A stretch of 64,000 nt of DNA, taken from positions 49,379,360 through 49,443,359 of the forward strand of contig NC_052354.1 in assembly GCF_009727055.1 (NCBI RefSeq), written 5' to 3'. The number at the start of each line of letters is the position of its first letter. Positions within the stretch are counted from its first letter, which is position 1. Shown here in pieces: positions 36,680 to 48,780 of this stretch. This DNA is from Benincasa hispida. Its lineage: Eukaryota > Streptophyta > Magnoliopsida > Cucurbitales > Cucurbitaceae. A program made the position numbers and the translations under genes. The notes beneath the pieces were generated by a model. The model was not told the origin of the DNA and did no database searches. It worked only from the letters and a program-made list of their open reading frames with translations.

Positions 36680-38094
36680 TATCATGGCTTTGATCATCCT
36701 CTTTATTTGTAGGATTCATCGAGTCTTAACTTCGCCATTAAGGAATCTTCTTTACTTCCTCTTCATGCGTTAAGAGACACGACTGTGAATCCTCTCGCCG
36801 TTGTTGAAATGGTCTTGCCTTCAAGGCTTTCATCTTTCTTTCATGTTGATCATTTGTCATTTTGAGACAATCAAAAGCAGATGTTGAAGGTTGATCTTTC
36901 TTTGACATAGAGATACTTAGCCTTTTGAAGGCTAAAGTTCAAGTGGACGTAAATGTTGGACATTGGTTTTCTTCTTCTACCATGGTCATACTCAATCTTT
37001 GGAAGATTGAAGATCGAGTAGGTGAAGGCTTGATAGAATCGAAGACAGAAACTCTTTGCTCCATTTATTTTGAATCGTTGACTTCTTCAATAGTTATATG
37101 ATTGTTGTCGACCTTCGTTATGTTAACAACATGACATGCAATAAATTCTAATACTTCCTCTGAATGATTATCGAGAAATTTTCTTTCGAAAAATTCTGCC
37201 AAAGTCATCGGATGTTGAAGTTGAGAGAAGCCTTCGTCTTCTTCCTTACTAAGCTTAGGCTGCCATGTCCTCTTTTTTCCTTTATTTTTCTGAGTTTTGC
37301 CTCCTCTTCTGTAATTTTGACGCAAGCACAACTTCTTTTGGGCTTTCCTTTATTTCGTTAAGTCACAAGGATCCACCTTTCATTCTCATCTTCAACAGGA
37401 TCATCTTTGCTTTGGGAATTTGTTGTTAGAATCTCTTGTTAGAACCGAATGACTATAGGCTCAAAAGTCTTAAACTTGATGAAACTTTCTCTTTGATCAT
37501 AAGACGCAGACGGTGTTGGAACACTTAAATTCATTGCTACTATAGTGATTTGTTTGAGCTATTTCATCAAGATCTAGCTCAATCTTTTTTTCACGAGCCA
37601 ACTTTAGAATTAACTCCTTTAGCACGAAGTACTTTTACACTGAGTGGCTAACGACCCAGAGATACTTGCAGTAGTTAGGATCGCCTACTTTTCCTAACTA
37701 CTCTGGTCGCTTGCATTCTGTCAGTTGAATGAGTTATTTCTCTAATAATTGCTCCAACATGTCTGCAACATCAGAGTTAGAGAATGGATAAACTTTTTCC
37801 TATCTTTCTTTAAGAGTCAGGCTACGCTTCTCGCCCTCATTGTGTTTTCTTTCGAATTTTGTTTCTTTTCCTTTAGAAGAAAATTTCACTGGAATTGCAT
37901 GAATAACCATAGATTCTTTGGTGATCTTTTCCAGTGTCCTTGATTTCATTCTTGCCTTTTCTCACCTCAGGAACTAAAAAGGCCTTAGTTCCCCTATTGG
38001 CGATGCTCAACTCCATGTCATGGGTGCGAATCGTCAGCTCTTCGAATGTACGAGACTTTATCCCTTGCAGAATTAGAGTAGTTCCCAGTGCATG
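36680..38094 (-). pseudogene. GypA gag, C-terminal part (split by GypB LTR)
   Basis: Second half of the gag polyprotein on the minus strand. From the insertion point leftward: a segment with TFEELTIRTHDMELSIANRG (38060-37970), typical of the plant Ty3/gypsy gag core tail; a KKRTWQPK and MTLAEFFE segment followed by EEVLEFIACH (about 37300-37130); then repeated S-x-F-x-RLS motifs (SSIFQRLS near 37000, TLAFKRLS near 36925) and RMKRK near 36765. Stops and shifts occur throughout. The frame at its right edge continues, in register, the frame at the left edge of 42799-43800 once the inserted LTR and one copy of the target duplication are discounted. Confidence 0.75.
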
Positions 38095-38873
38095 CCTTGT
38101 GTAACACCCGATCCTCCACATGATTACTTGGGTGGAGAGAAGAGCTTAGAGATCAACCTTGGAAGGGAAAAGCTTAACTAAGTACCTAAAACTATGCTAC
38201 AGAGAAAGAAAAGTTTTTAAATGTTGAAGGCACAGTAGTTTGGAGTAAAAAATTTGGCTAAGTGTCCAAACTGTGCTATGAGAACAAGGGTTGGATTCAT
38301 AGCGTAGGAGAGAATGGAGAATATTGGATGAGTTCAACACATAGTGTAGTAGAGAAAGTAGGTCATAGCATAATTGACTAAGTCATAACATGTTGGACGC
38401 ATAGTAGGGCCATCCAAAGGAAGATTTTAGGCAACCTTTGGATGTTTAGGGGATATTCGAAGCTATGCTATGAGAGTATGCTATAAATCTTAGGAGTTAT
38501 ACTACAAACAAATGAGACTATGTAGTCAAAGCATGATGGGCGTATGGGGAAGCATGATGGGTGCATAGGGTATTCAAGGGAGAGATTTTGGCTAAATGTT
38601 GAACAACATAGGATAATACAAGTGGAGGAAAACCTAAAGAAATGAATATTGGACACATAAATGGGGTATTGGACACATGGTCACATAAATAGGTGCATGC
38701 TTCAGAAAAAGTAAGGCAAAGAGGACACATGCTATGCCTTTAAGTGTGAAGAAGAAAGCTATGCTTTGAGAATAAGATAGAAACCAAGGAAGAATGAAGA
38801 AAAGGAAGGTTGGATGCATAGGGCCAGGGTTGGCGCATAGGGGGCTTTGTGGATTCCATTTTGGGTCTATAAG

Positions 38874-40861
38874 TGATGGAATGAACACATGCGCAACGGA
38901 AGAAAAACGGATCTAAAGTACTCTAATTAGATTAATTATAAAGATAAGCATGCATGGAATCAAACAAGTAAAAGGGGAAAAGAATACAACCTTTGTAGTC
39001 TTTGAATCTTCTCCAAATCAGCTCCAATCTCCTCACGAACGGTTCGTAGACCATCACGAGAGTCTTCCCAACTATTCTCCGGCCTTAGAATAGGATGGTG
39101 GGATCCAGTGAGTGACTAATTTGGAGAGGAAAAAACTAAAACTTTGAGAGAAAATTGCAGTGAGATTATCACATAATCTCATCCAATTTCACTATGGCCA
39201 AGAGTTCTTCAAAAACATTGAACACTCTCTTTTAAAGACTATTACATGCAAATATGCAACTTTGAATTTGATGAGAATTTGACACTCAAAAATCTACTAA
39301 CTCAAAGTGGGATTTAGTAAGACAGGTATTTTCAAATGAAGACAACATTTAGCCATGCAAAAGTTGGCATTTCCCACTCATAAATGTTGGATCCCTCCAT
39401 TAACTTGGTCAAAGTTTGACTCTCGAAGTCCAAAGTCAACAAATTTGACTTTCAAAAGTCAAAAGTCAACTATTTGACTTCCATGGCATTTTTTACTTAG
39501 TCAACAAGTTGACTTTTAATTTAATTTTGACCAATTTCATCTAATTTCAAAATTAATTCTAATAATCAATTTTAAAATTAAATTAATATTAAATAATTAA
39601 TTAAAAATTTTAATTAATTTAATTTAATATTAAATCCAACACTAATCCCAATTTATATGAATATCTATTCATAAACTTGATATTTAAATCTTATTTAAAT
39701 ATCTCATATTTTCTCTCTTTATGTTTAATTCACAATTAAACATTATGTTAAATATATCATTTGCTCCAAGTTTGTCATATTTTTTTAAGGTTTAGACCGA
39801 TATGAGCTAGTAGGGGGACCTCATGGGCCTACAGATCATGGGCTCCAACGATTCGTAATTAACAGACTAAACTCTTTAACCTAATTAACCATCATTCGTT
39901 AACTACCAAGTCACTCCACTAAAGCCCAGTAGTTGCACTCCCTTCACTGTAGATATATTATATCCACTCGATATAACCATGATCATTAAGTCAACCTTTC
40001 ACAAGTTGTTCGTAATAACGGTTGGGTCAAAAGTTGTTTTACCCTCGAGAGTACATCTTGCTCCTTCAGTCCCACTGATCCTTTAATGAGCAATTGGTTT
40101 GTGATCGAATCACTAAATCGAGTCCCTCTCAGGCCAGTGAGAGGATGGGGCCCCTTGTTCAAGACCCGAAGTTAGCACTTAAGGGAATAACCTCTCTACT
40201 ATTCCTAAAAGTGGGTAGGAGTGAATTTCGTCTTGCACCCTATGTCCCTAGCTATCTACCCAATCTTACCCTTGAAATGGAGGCTTATTGAGTCAAAGCT
40301 GTTGAGCCAACCATCACCCATGCAAATCTAAGGATAATCTTGAATAAACAAGAGTTCATAGTTAGCTCAGGATTAAGGTCAAGTTACCTAGGTCATCGCT
40401 TTGAAATAGTCAGTCTTAAACAGTAAACATCGTTATAAAATAAGAGTGACTTAATTCTTGGTCCGATCTTATGCAAACTCATTGTATAGGATGCCTCCAC
40501 TTCTTATGTCAATACATGAACAATATTAGGATCACTTCATTTGTAGCACTTTACAATAAATTGTAACAACTACAGAGTGGGCCGCATCCAATAGTGTTAC
40601 CAGAATAAGGTACCTAGCCTTATTCGTATACTATAGACCATTTTGGCTATTTACTGAACTTGATCCACTCTTATGTCTCCACATAAAGTTCATGTACTCA
40701 AATAATAGGCATGGATCTTTTAGTTTATTGGATTTAGACTTTACAAGTGCAATTCACATATTCAATAACAGTTTTATTGAATAAACGTCAATACCATATT
40801 TATTAATAATAGAATATGTTTAATATTACAAACTGCGAGTTTTAGAACATACAACCCAACA
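38874..40861 (-). mobile_element. Solo copia LTR (reverse) inside GypB LTR copy 2
   Basis: Starts TGATGGAATG and ends ACCCAACA, 1988 bases. Flanking 5-mers are ATAAG (38869-38873) and ATGAG (40862-40866). The empty site is visible in GypB copy 1 around 16791-16801, where the same sequence (on the minus strand, ATGAGGAGCAAG) is uninterrupted. Hairpin at 40603-40625, perfect 8 bp. Confidence 0.9.
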
Positions 40862-41525
40862 ATGAGGAGTAAGATGGAAGCACAAGATAAACTCTTAGAA
40901 AGAGTTACAGCAAGGAAGCCCAAGAACCTAGTTGGACACATACCTAGAAGGAAAAAGTGTAGAATGGGCACATACCCTAGTTATGAGCCAAAGGAAGAAG
41001 CTATGCTATGAGATGGGAGACAAGTTGGTAGCATATTTGGGGAATCATACGTCCAAAATAAGGAAGCCATGCGTTGACACACCACAAGGGCGCATAGGAG
41101 GAACTTGTTGGACGCATATAGAGTGGTTGATGAAGCAACCATGCACCCAATATAGATATCATACGTTGGTATGAGTATACTTGGAGAGCAAGGTCTGATT
41201 GACAACAAAATGGGGTACGTGACGCAACCAAGGAAGTTTTTGCCAAGCCAAGGATGAGGTGGACGCATAATAGGACATGCAAAGGCTCGAAATAAAATCT
41301 CAAAAGGTAGCATGTGTTGGACTATGCATAGTGAAGACACCTCAAGCTCACATGCAAGTAGGTGGTGGCATGGAAGTATGTAGTGGCTCAACGTGGTGAA
41401 GACACTCAAAAGGGGAGATGTCATGCGTTGATGGAAGCGACTCTCCGGTCGTTCCCTTTTTCTTATTTCACCTATTTTCCCTTGAAACCTGCATAGGAAG
41501 GGTGACGAGGACACTCTTGAGGGTT

Positions 41526-41533
41526 TATAAATA
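41526..41533 (+). promoter_or_regulatory. GypB LTR TATA box (copy 2)
   Basis: TATAAATA, conserved with copy 1 (16181-16188, minus strand). Confidence 0.55.
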
Positions 41534-42798
41534 CCCCGATAGAACTTTATTTCAGCTCACAACTCAAGTTCCCTCAAATGAGACTTAAAAGAAGAGAGTT
41601 GGTGAGAATTAGGGCTTCGGGGTGAGGCTATGTGTTGATGCCATGCATTGACTATAATACCATGCGATCAACTGAGTCTAAAGTGAGCTAAGAAGGTAGG
41701 CCATGCATCTAAGAGGATGGACCATATGCCCAACTGGTCTGTTGAGCCTACCATTCATCCAACTGATGCTCAAAAAGGCCATCATGCGTTCACAACTGTC
41801 CTGAGGCAACTTGAGGTATGTTTTCATGTTAGTTGGAGTTTAAATGCCAAGTTTAGGGCCAAGAAGGTATTCTAAGGTTATTATAGCCCTAAACACGAGT
41901 TTCTAAGCTAACATTGAGTTAGTGCAAGCCCGGGATTCTAGAAGAAACTAGGGGAAACTAGGGAACTTGTAGAAGAAAGGTGATCCCTACTAACGAACTG
42001 TGAGTGGTATTCTTTAAAGGATTCTTATGAGTTTTATAATTATAGATATATGTATAGCTTAGTAAGATGAGATGAGTACATGGCACAGGATAGTTAGAGG
42101 GTCGGAATACTTAGTTCCTGAGCCTATGGCATAAACGCACGAGATGATCAAGGGGTCGTTGGACCTAGTTCCTGAGCCTATAAAAAGAACCTCATATGGG
42201 TTGATCAAAGGACCGACGATTCTAGTTTCTGAGCCTATAGGAGGATAATCTATCCTCCTATGTGCACATAGTAATAAGATAAATCTGTTTAATTGTCTAC
42301 CATGTGCGTAGGTTAAACAGGGAACGGGCTCATTCAAAATTAAGGTTTATGTAGTAACCTTGTTATGTGGATATGTGGTTTGAGCTTTTTGTCTCTTAGG
42401 GTTGAAAGAGATCCTGTAAGTTGTTTATCACTCACTGGGCTTCTTGAAGCTTTATTTCTTTTATGTTTTTCTCCTCAGGCAATGAAAGAGAGAAGTTCCA
42501 GAATGCTGCTAAGATTGGTCTGTCACACCATATCCACACTTCCGGACTTAAGTTTGTTATTATGAGTTCTTGTACATAAGAGTCTAGTATTGTTAAGTTT
42601 GAGTTGAGGGCTTTGCAAACTTTATATTGGTTGTAATAAAGTAAGTTAAGCTAAAGAGCGGTTGTTATATTTCGGTGGTTGTAAGTTTACTAAGCTAAAC
42701 AGGTAAAAGATGGGCAGTAGGTATCACAAGAGGGTGGTATTTGCTATCCTCACACCTTCTTTCAGGTTTAAGAGGTAAGCTCAGGAGAGGGTGTGACA

Positions 42799-43800
42799 CC
42801 TTGGGTGCACATCTTCAATGCAGATAATATAGTGAATCTATTTTTGTAATCCAAACTCAAAGCTTTCCATTGATTGATGTAGTCGATGACCGACTCTCCC
42901 TTCCGCTGTTTGGTACTTGTCAGCTCTATCATGCTGACAATACGCCTAGTGATATAAAAGTGTTGAGGAACTCTCTCTTTCCATCTGATCCCAGTTATCA
43001 ATCACTTCTGGCTCTAGATTAGTATACTAATCAAAAGAATTTCCTTTCAAGGTACGAACAAACTACTTAACTAGCTGGTCTCCTCTGGTTCCTGCATTTT
43101 CGCAGGTTTCAATGAAGTGAGCAACATGTTATTTCAGATTGCCCTTTCTATCAAACAATGGAACTTTGGAGGTTGGTACCCAACTGGCATTCTCAGGTTT
43201 TTATTCTTTTGGTGTACGACATGGAGTACATAAAATAAGATTGTGACAGTCCTCCGCACTAAGCCCTTATGGAGTTTGTGATCATATTTTGGAGTTCTTA
43301 AACTGATAGGGAGGCGATAGAGCTGGATTGTTGTGGCTGACTTTCCTATAAAACAGTCTTTCCTTTGTCATTGGCTTTGGTAGTTGGAGTTTGACTCGTC
43401 TTAACAGTTTTTCGAGCCTGTATTTGATCTTTTAAGGCAGCGATTTCATGGTCTCATCCTCAAAAACTTTCATTAAAAGATTTATCTTCCTTTTCATCTC
43501 TCCCATGGCCGATTAACCTATTACGTAAGCCATCATGATAAACACTACATGAAAGTGTGATTCTTTCTTTGATCGATCAGAAGCAAGAGCAGAGTTATCA
43601 AACACGGGATTTTCTCTAATGATGATCCTCACTTTAGGAAATTTCATCAGTTGCTCCCATATTTTCTCCATGATGACAGAGACTTGTTCTTGCTCGCGCA
43701 GGATCCCTTTTGATTGATTTTGGGTGACAGGTCTCGTATAAGAGCCACTTGTAGTAGTTGGTTTTTGGATGCAACTTTCTTTGGTGTCATTTGTTGATTT
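42799..43800 (-). pseudogene. GypA gag, N-terminal part
   Basis: Capsid precursor of a plant Ty3/gypsy-type element. Minus-strand pieces: an N-terminal region with RPVTQNQSKG and a later MEKIWEQLM segment (about 43750-43600); the Retrotrans_gag core around 43170-42970, readable as HFIETCENAGTRGDQLV and LEPEVIDNWDQMERE; then STKQRKGESVIDYINQWKAL up to the GypB junction at 42803. At least three in-frame stops occur in the core where such proteins have Gln or Trp. The reported open frame starting at 43860 begins at a TTG within the primer site and is not the true start. Confidence 0.75.
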
Positions 43801-43844
43801 TTTTTTATTTAGATAACGAGAGAGATATGAGAGGTAGAGATGTT

Positions 43845-43859
43845 CCACAGGATGTGCCA
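43845..43859 (-). other. GypA primer-binding site
   Basis: On the minus strand TGGCACATCCTGTGG lies three bases after the LTR end (GCGAACA). Primer sites of the form TGGCAC... are common in plant gypsy elements. I do not assign a specific tRNA. Confidence 0.6.
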
Positions 43860-43934
43860 ATTTGTTCGCACGAGGTTTCTGAACAAACTTGCTTCATAGA
43901 ATTTGGATTTTCGTATTTGTATGAGTTTTAGTAT

Positions 43935-44468
43935 TGAAGGAACCATGAAGCGAATGTGGAAGCGGGATCGTCCCAATTTTTATTTTCACATAATGAAAAT
44001 TTACAGAACATATAATTATGCAAAGCCATAAATTTTACAGCATGCTTTTGAGAAAAAATGAATTAGGGAAGAAATACCACTTACCTTTAAAGAACAACTT
44101 CTTCACAAAATCCCTCCTCGATCTATCACGAACACTTCGATCTCCAAAAACTCAAATGACCACCACCAAGTGGAGCCTTCTGTATTCTCTTTTGGGTAGA
44201 GAATTGGCAAGAGGTGTGAGCTCTGCTTTTTTTTGGAAGAGGGGGGAGGAATTTGAGAGATAAAGAAAAAGTTTTTTTTTTTCCTTCTCTGTGTACTTGG
44301 GAGTTATTTCAGAGAAAACTCACAGGTAGACACTCTCTCCTGTGAAAAAGACAAAGAAAAAATAAAAAACCACTCTCATCCACTTTTTCCACACAATTGT
44401 TAGAGAGAAAAATAGGTCATAACTCCCTTAATTAATTTAATTCAAAATTAAATTAAATATAAATATAT

Positions 44469-44507
<39 letters not shown>

Positions 44508-45881
44508 AACTAACTTATTATATGTATATACAATTATATGTTATATTTAAATAATAACAACATTAACCTATAGTTTTTATATTGCATCAAATACAATATA
44601 ACCTATACTTTTATTTCTCTCAATCATTCATGGTATTTAGTATAAATCACATTTATACTAAATTTAATTATATGAATCTCATCCATATTATTATTATCTT
44701 AATCATATTCAAATATTTAATTCCTCTCAAAATAAACTTTATGTTATAGTGTACCAAATACATTATATTAATTATATCACATATAATTAATTCTCCTAGT
44801 TAATTTGAACAGTTCAAACTAATCCAAAATTAATTCTCAATAATCAATGTTGAGCTATAGAGGGGACTTTATGGACCTATAGATTGAAGCTCCAATGGTA
44901 CTTGAACAATTAATTAAACTCTTTTAATTAAATTATTTAACATCCATTAACTATCGGTCACTCCACTAAAGACCAACAACTACACTCTTCGCACTACAGA
45001 TATATTTCTGTGTCCATTGGATATAATCAGTCAATAGTGTGATAACCCTCTACAAATTGCTCGTAAGTACAGCTGGGCCAAAATTACCGTTTTTCCCATG
45101 TAGTTACATCTAACTCCTTAAGTACCATTGATCCCTCTAATGAATAATAAGCCATAGTCTAACTATGACCAAATCTCTCTCGGGCCAAGAGAGGGTGTGG
45201 CCACATTGTTCAAGTCTCAAAATCAGCCTTTAAGGGAGCAATGTATCTACTTACCCCGACATCAGAGAAGAAGTGAATTTTGTTTTATGTAGCTGTGTTC
45301 CCAGTTCCCCAATCAGACGAATCCCCAAAATAGTTGGCATATTGAATTGGTGATTTGGCCACCCTCACCCATGCAAATCAAAAGACCGCCTTCATAGGCA
45401 GGAGCTCACAACTCACTCGAGATTCAGGTAATGTCACTTATGGTTATCTTGGTGAAATGTAAGTCTCTACTTTTAACGGCGTTATATAATAAGACTATTC
45501 ATTTCATGGTCCGAGCTTATACAAACTCTTTGTATAGGAAACCATCGTTCACATGTCTCCACATGAATGATTATGATAAGATCATTTGTAGCACTTTACA
45601 ACACTTGTAACATCTACAAAACGAATCGTATCCGTATTGACACCAGGATAAGGTACCTAGCCTTATCTATCTACTACTGATGTTTTAGGTTATCATTTAA
45701 ACATGATCCACCTATATGGCTCTACATACATGTTTAAATTACATAAACTAACCTAGGAACTTTGTTTATTGGATTAAGTGTATGCTCATAAAATAAAAAT
45801 TATTTTAATAATAACAATTTGTTTATATAGAGTTTACAAACTACAAGAATACAAGAGAGATATGGGACACCAATCCCAACA
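43935..45881 (-). mobile_element. Solo copia LTR (reverse) in GypA 5' LTR
   Basis: Starts TGAAGGAACC and ends CCCAACA, 1947 bases, with a perfect 5-bp target duplication AGTAT (43930-43934 and 45882-45886). It contains a long (AT)n run (44470-44504) and the hairpin (45646-45668). The open frame at 44018-44263 is not a gene. Confidence 0.92.
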
Positions 45882-45960
45882 AGTATAGTAAGTACAATCT
45901 CTAATACATAATATCTTGATGCTTTCAAAATAAACTTTAATCTTTAAGCTGGTTTATTTT

Positions 45961-46125
45961 CTTGAACGATCGGCCTTTGGGCTTGTTGATCTTCTTGGCT
46001 AATCAGCCTTTAGGCTTGATGATTTTCTTGGATGATCGGTTTTAGGGCTTATTGATCTTCTTGGATGATCGGTCTTTGGGTTTGATGATCTTCTTGGATG
46101 ATCGACCTTTGGGTTTGATGATCTT
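45961..46125. repeat. 33-bp tandem repeat, five units, in GypA LTR
   Basis: Five consecutive 33-base units of the type CTTGGATGATCGG followed by CTTTGGG and TTGATGATCTT; a sixth decays after 46125. No coding domain in either direction. Confidence 0.9.
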
Positions 46126-47340
46126 TTTGGAGGATTAGTGTCCGCATGAGGCTTCTGGAGAAATGTATTTCGTGGAGTTGAACTTGTGTTGATGTTGATG
46201 TTGATTTGATACTGATATGGTTCGAACTCTAGTACTTGATCCTTTGATTCTCTCTCGGTTGAATGTATATGCTTGATGTATGGAAGTGGAGCATGTGGAT
46301 GTTCTCGAGTTGGAGTCTTGGAAGAATCCTTGTATCTTCAAAGGACATCAGTCTTCAAGTGTGGTCAGCTTCAGAAGTCAAGGAGTCTTCTGATTATAGA
46401 GAATTCTCTTTGGGCTCTCAGAAGTCTAATATTTCTGACCCCCACAAATGAAGAGAGCTCATTGTTGGGGTTGATGCCCTAAAGTCTCGTGTCCTGTCGT
46501 TTGTTAACAGTTTGTACGAACGCTTATGTTGTTAATATATGATATTTACTTCACATCTTGTATTATTGCTCATTTACTTGTTTTATTTGCTTTACCACAA
46601 ACCAATAGACATAAAATCCCTAGTTATCTTTATGTGACTCAAGCATGTATGTGGTGACATACAAGTGGATCATGTCTTGAGTGATAACCAAAATGGTCTG
46701 TAGTATATAGACATAGGAGGGAAACCTTATCTTGGTAACGCTACGAATGCGACCCGCTTTGTGGAATGGTCACAAGTGTTGTGACTTGTCATAGATGGTC
46801 TGATCCTAATCATTCCTGTTGAAGACATGCGAGCAGGGACGTCCTATACAAAGAGTTTGTATAAGACCTGACCACGAAGTGTTAACGCTCGTTATACAAC
46901 ACCGTTCATGACAGAGACTTAACTTCACTAGGATGACCATAGATAACATGATCTCAATCCTGAATGAGTTAGAAACTCCTGCCATTGAGGGCGGTCCTTT
47001 GATTTGTGTGGGTGTGAGTGGCCAGTTCGCCGATTCAAACCTACCATTTTGGGGATTCCTCTAATTTGGAAGCTGGGAACTCAGCTACACAAGATGGAAT
47101 TCACTCCTTCACCGAGGTAGGGGTAAGTAAGACAGATAGCTCCTTTAAGAGCTGATTCCAGGGCTTGAACGATGTGGCACCACACACCTTCTCTTGGCCC
47201 GAGAGGTGTTCACACATAGTTGGACTATGTTGTATTGTTCATTAGAGAAATCAATGGTACTTAAGGAGTGAGATGTAACTACAGGGGCATAACGGTAATT
47301 TGGCCCAGCTATACTTACGAGCATCTGTGAAGGATCATCG

Positions 47341-48769
47341 AAAAGAGTTGATAATATGGAAGATGCGATGAGTATGCGGTGAACGGGTTGAGAAGGGGTT
47401 CGGCTAACACTTCCTAGGATGCGTTCATGTTATGCGATCATACAACACACATACAATACCAAACCATCTCTTGACGTGAATGCTACGGCTTCTAATACTA
47501 GAACGCATGCGATATATGTGATGAGTCTATAGGACCTACACATAAGCCTCTATTCTCATCCATGTGATGACAAAATGACATACACACAAATAAGGCAACC
47601 ATATTATATCATACCTATCTCTAGGCTGCATGCGATGCAAGTTGGCAAATAGAGCTTATCTCTAAGTCCTTATCTCTTGCTTATGCAGATCTAATCTTGA
47701 TCTCTCGAGTATAGATTCTGACCTAGCTCTATCAAGTCTTAGATTCTTTCTTTACACTCTCCCTCGAGTAACTCTAATGGGGTGTTGGGCACAGCATAAA
47801 ACAAGATAATCGAATGCGATGAAGATCCTAGGTCATGTTAGCTTAGTTCTTCTCAACCCATTCGATTAGTTTAACTACTCATGCGTGCTTTCAAGAGAAT
47901 AAAAAGATGTAGATAAAGAACTTCCATTGTATAAATATAGAGTTAAAATACAAAATAACAATGCAAGATGAGAATAAAGAGCCTGGTAGCAATCTCTTGC
48001 TTCCCAAGGCTTTTACACTGTCTTTTCTACTCTGATCAAAAGATAGTCTCGCTCTCGCGAGAGTCGACCCTCTCTCTTCTTTTCCACACCTTCAGGATCT
48101 CTCTCAAGTTGCTCTGAGCGATCTTCTGGCGTCTCTTCCCTTCTCTTGCTCCGCCTTAAAACAAAAGAAAACTAAGAACAATGCTATTATAAGGGAAAAT
48201 TCTCTAAGTGTTCGAACTTGCTGAACCAGCTTTTCTAAAGGTTGCCTTCGATATTTATAGAGCTTCGGGGTGAAAGGCAGCTTCTCTCTTATGATTGCAC
48301 AGATGGGATGGCTTTAATTCTCTGATTGATGCAACGAATATTTGTCCCCGAAAAGCTGAGTGTACTTGTTATCGTTAACGGCTTGTCAACTTAATTCGGA
48401 TTCGACCGTCATCAGCTTTCTATCCCATCGTGATTAATTATGTCTTTCACCCAGATGTGCCCACCAAGTTACGCCGGCTCTATGCGGCAATCCTTCTTGA
48501 ACAGATGTTTGCGAGCATAAATCACCGAAAAGCCTTGCAGTAATGCTGCGCTCGACCATTGATTTATTGTGATTGCACCTTCCGCCTTGCGTCAACGCAT
48601 ATTCTGCATAAGAATACAAAAATTAACTGTTTCTATGCGATGAACGATGCGACCGCAATGTTATGAACTTAATGTTTTTTGGACGCAATCTAACATATTT
48701 TATCAACGCAAACCTTCATTGTTTAATAACTTAGCACTGTAATAACGTGCATTTCTGCCCATTATCACA
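47341..48769 (-). repeat. GypC 3' LTR (outer end truncated)
   Basis: Matches 55802-57026. On the minus strand it begins TGTGATAATGGG (48769), right after the polypurine tract. A minus-strand TATA box CTATAAATAT lies at 48251-48260. The outer part of the LTR (about 260 bases, present at 55550-55801) is missing. Confidence 0.85.
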
Positions 48770-48780
48770 CCCCCAAATTT
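48770..48780 (-). other. GypC polypurine tract
   Basis: AAATTTGGGGG on the minus strand, immediately before the 3' LTR; standard plus-strand primer position. Confidence 0.8.

Larger units (their letters stand above)
38100..42798 (+). mobile_element. GypB gypsy-type solo LTR, copy 2, inserted in GypA gag
   Basis: Starts TGTAACACCCG and ends GGTGTGACA, imperfect inverted termini common in plant gypsy LTRs. A perfect 5-bp target duplication CCTTG flanks it (38095-38099 and 42799-42803). Without the nested copia LTR it is about 2.71 kb. A plus-strand TATA box is at 41526-41533. No internal region or primer site, so it is a solo LTR. The 177-residue minus-strand open frame at 40981-41514 lies inside this LTR, has no recognised domain and is not conserved in copy 1. 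Confidence 0.9.

Noticed and set aside
40981..41514. 177-residue minus-strand open frame, among the longest outside the pol regions.
   Set aside because: It lies inside a GypB LTR, has no recognisable domain and is not kept in the sister LTR at 14948-19698.
43513..43860. Open frame reported from 43860 as the start of GypA gag.
   Set aside because: Its first codon is TTG inside the primer-binding site. The true gag start must be further in; only the later part is gag-like.
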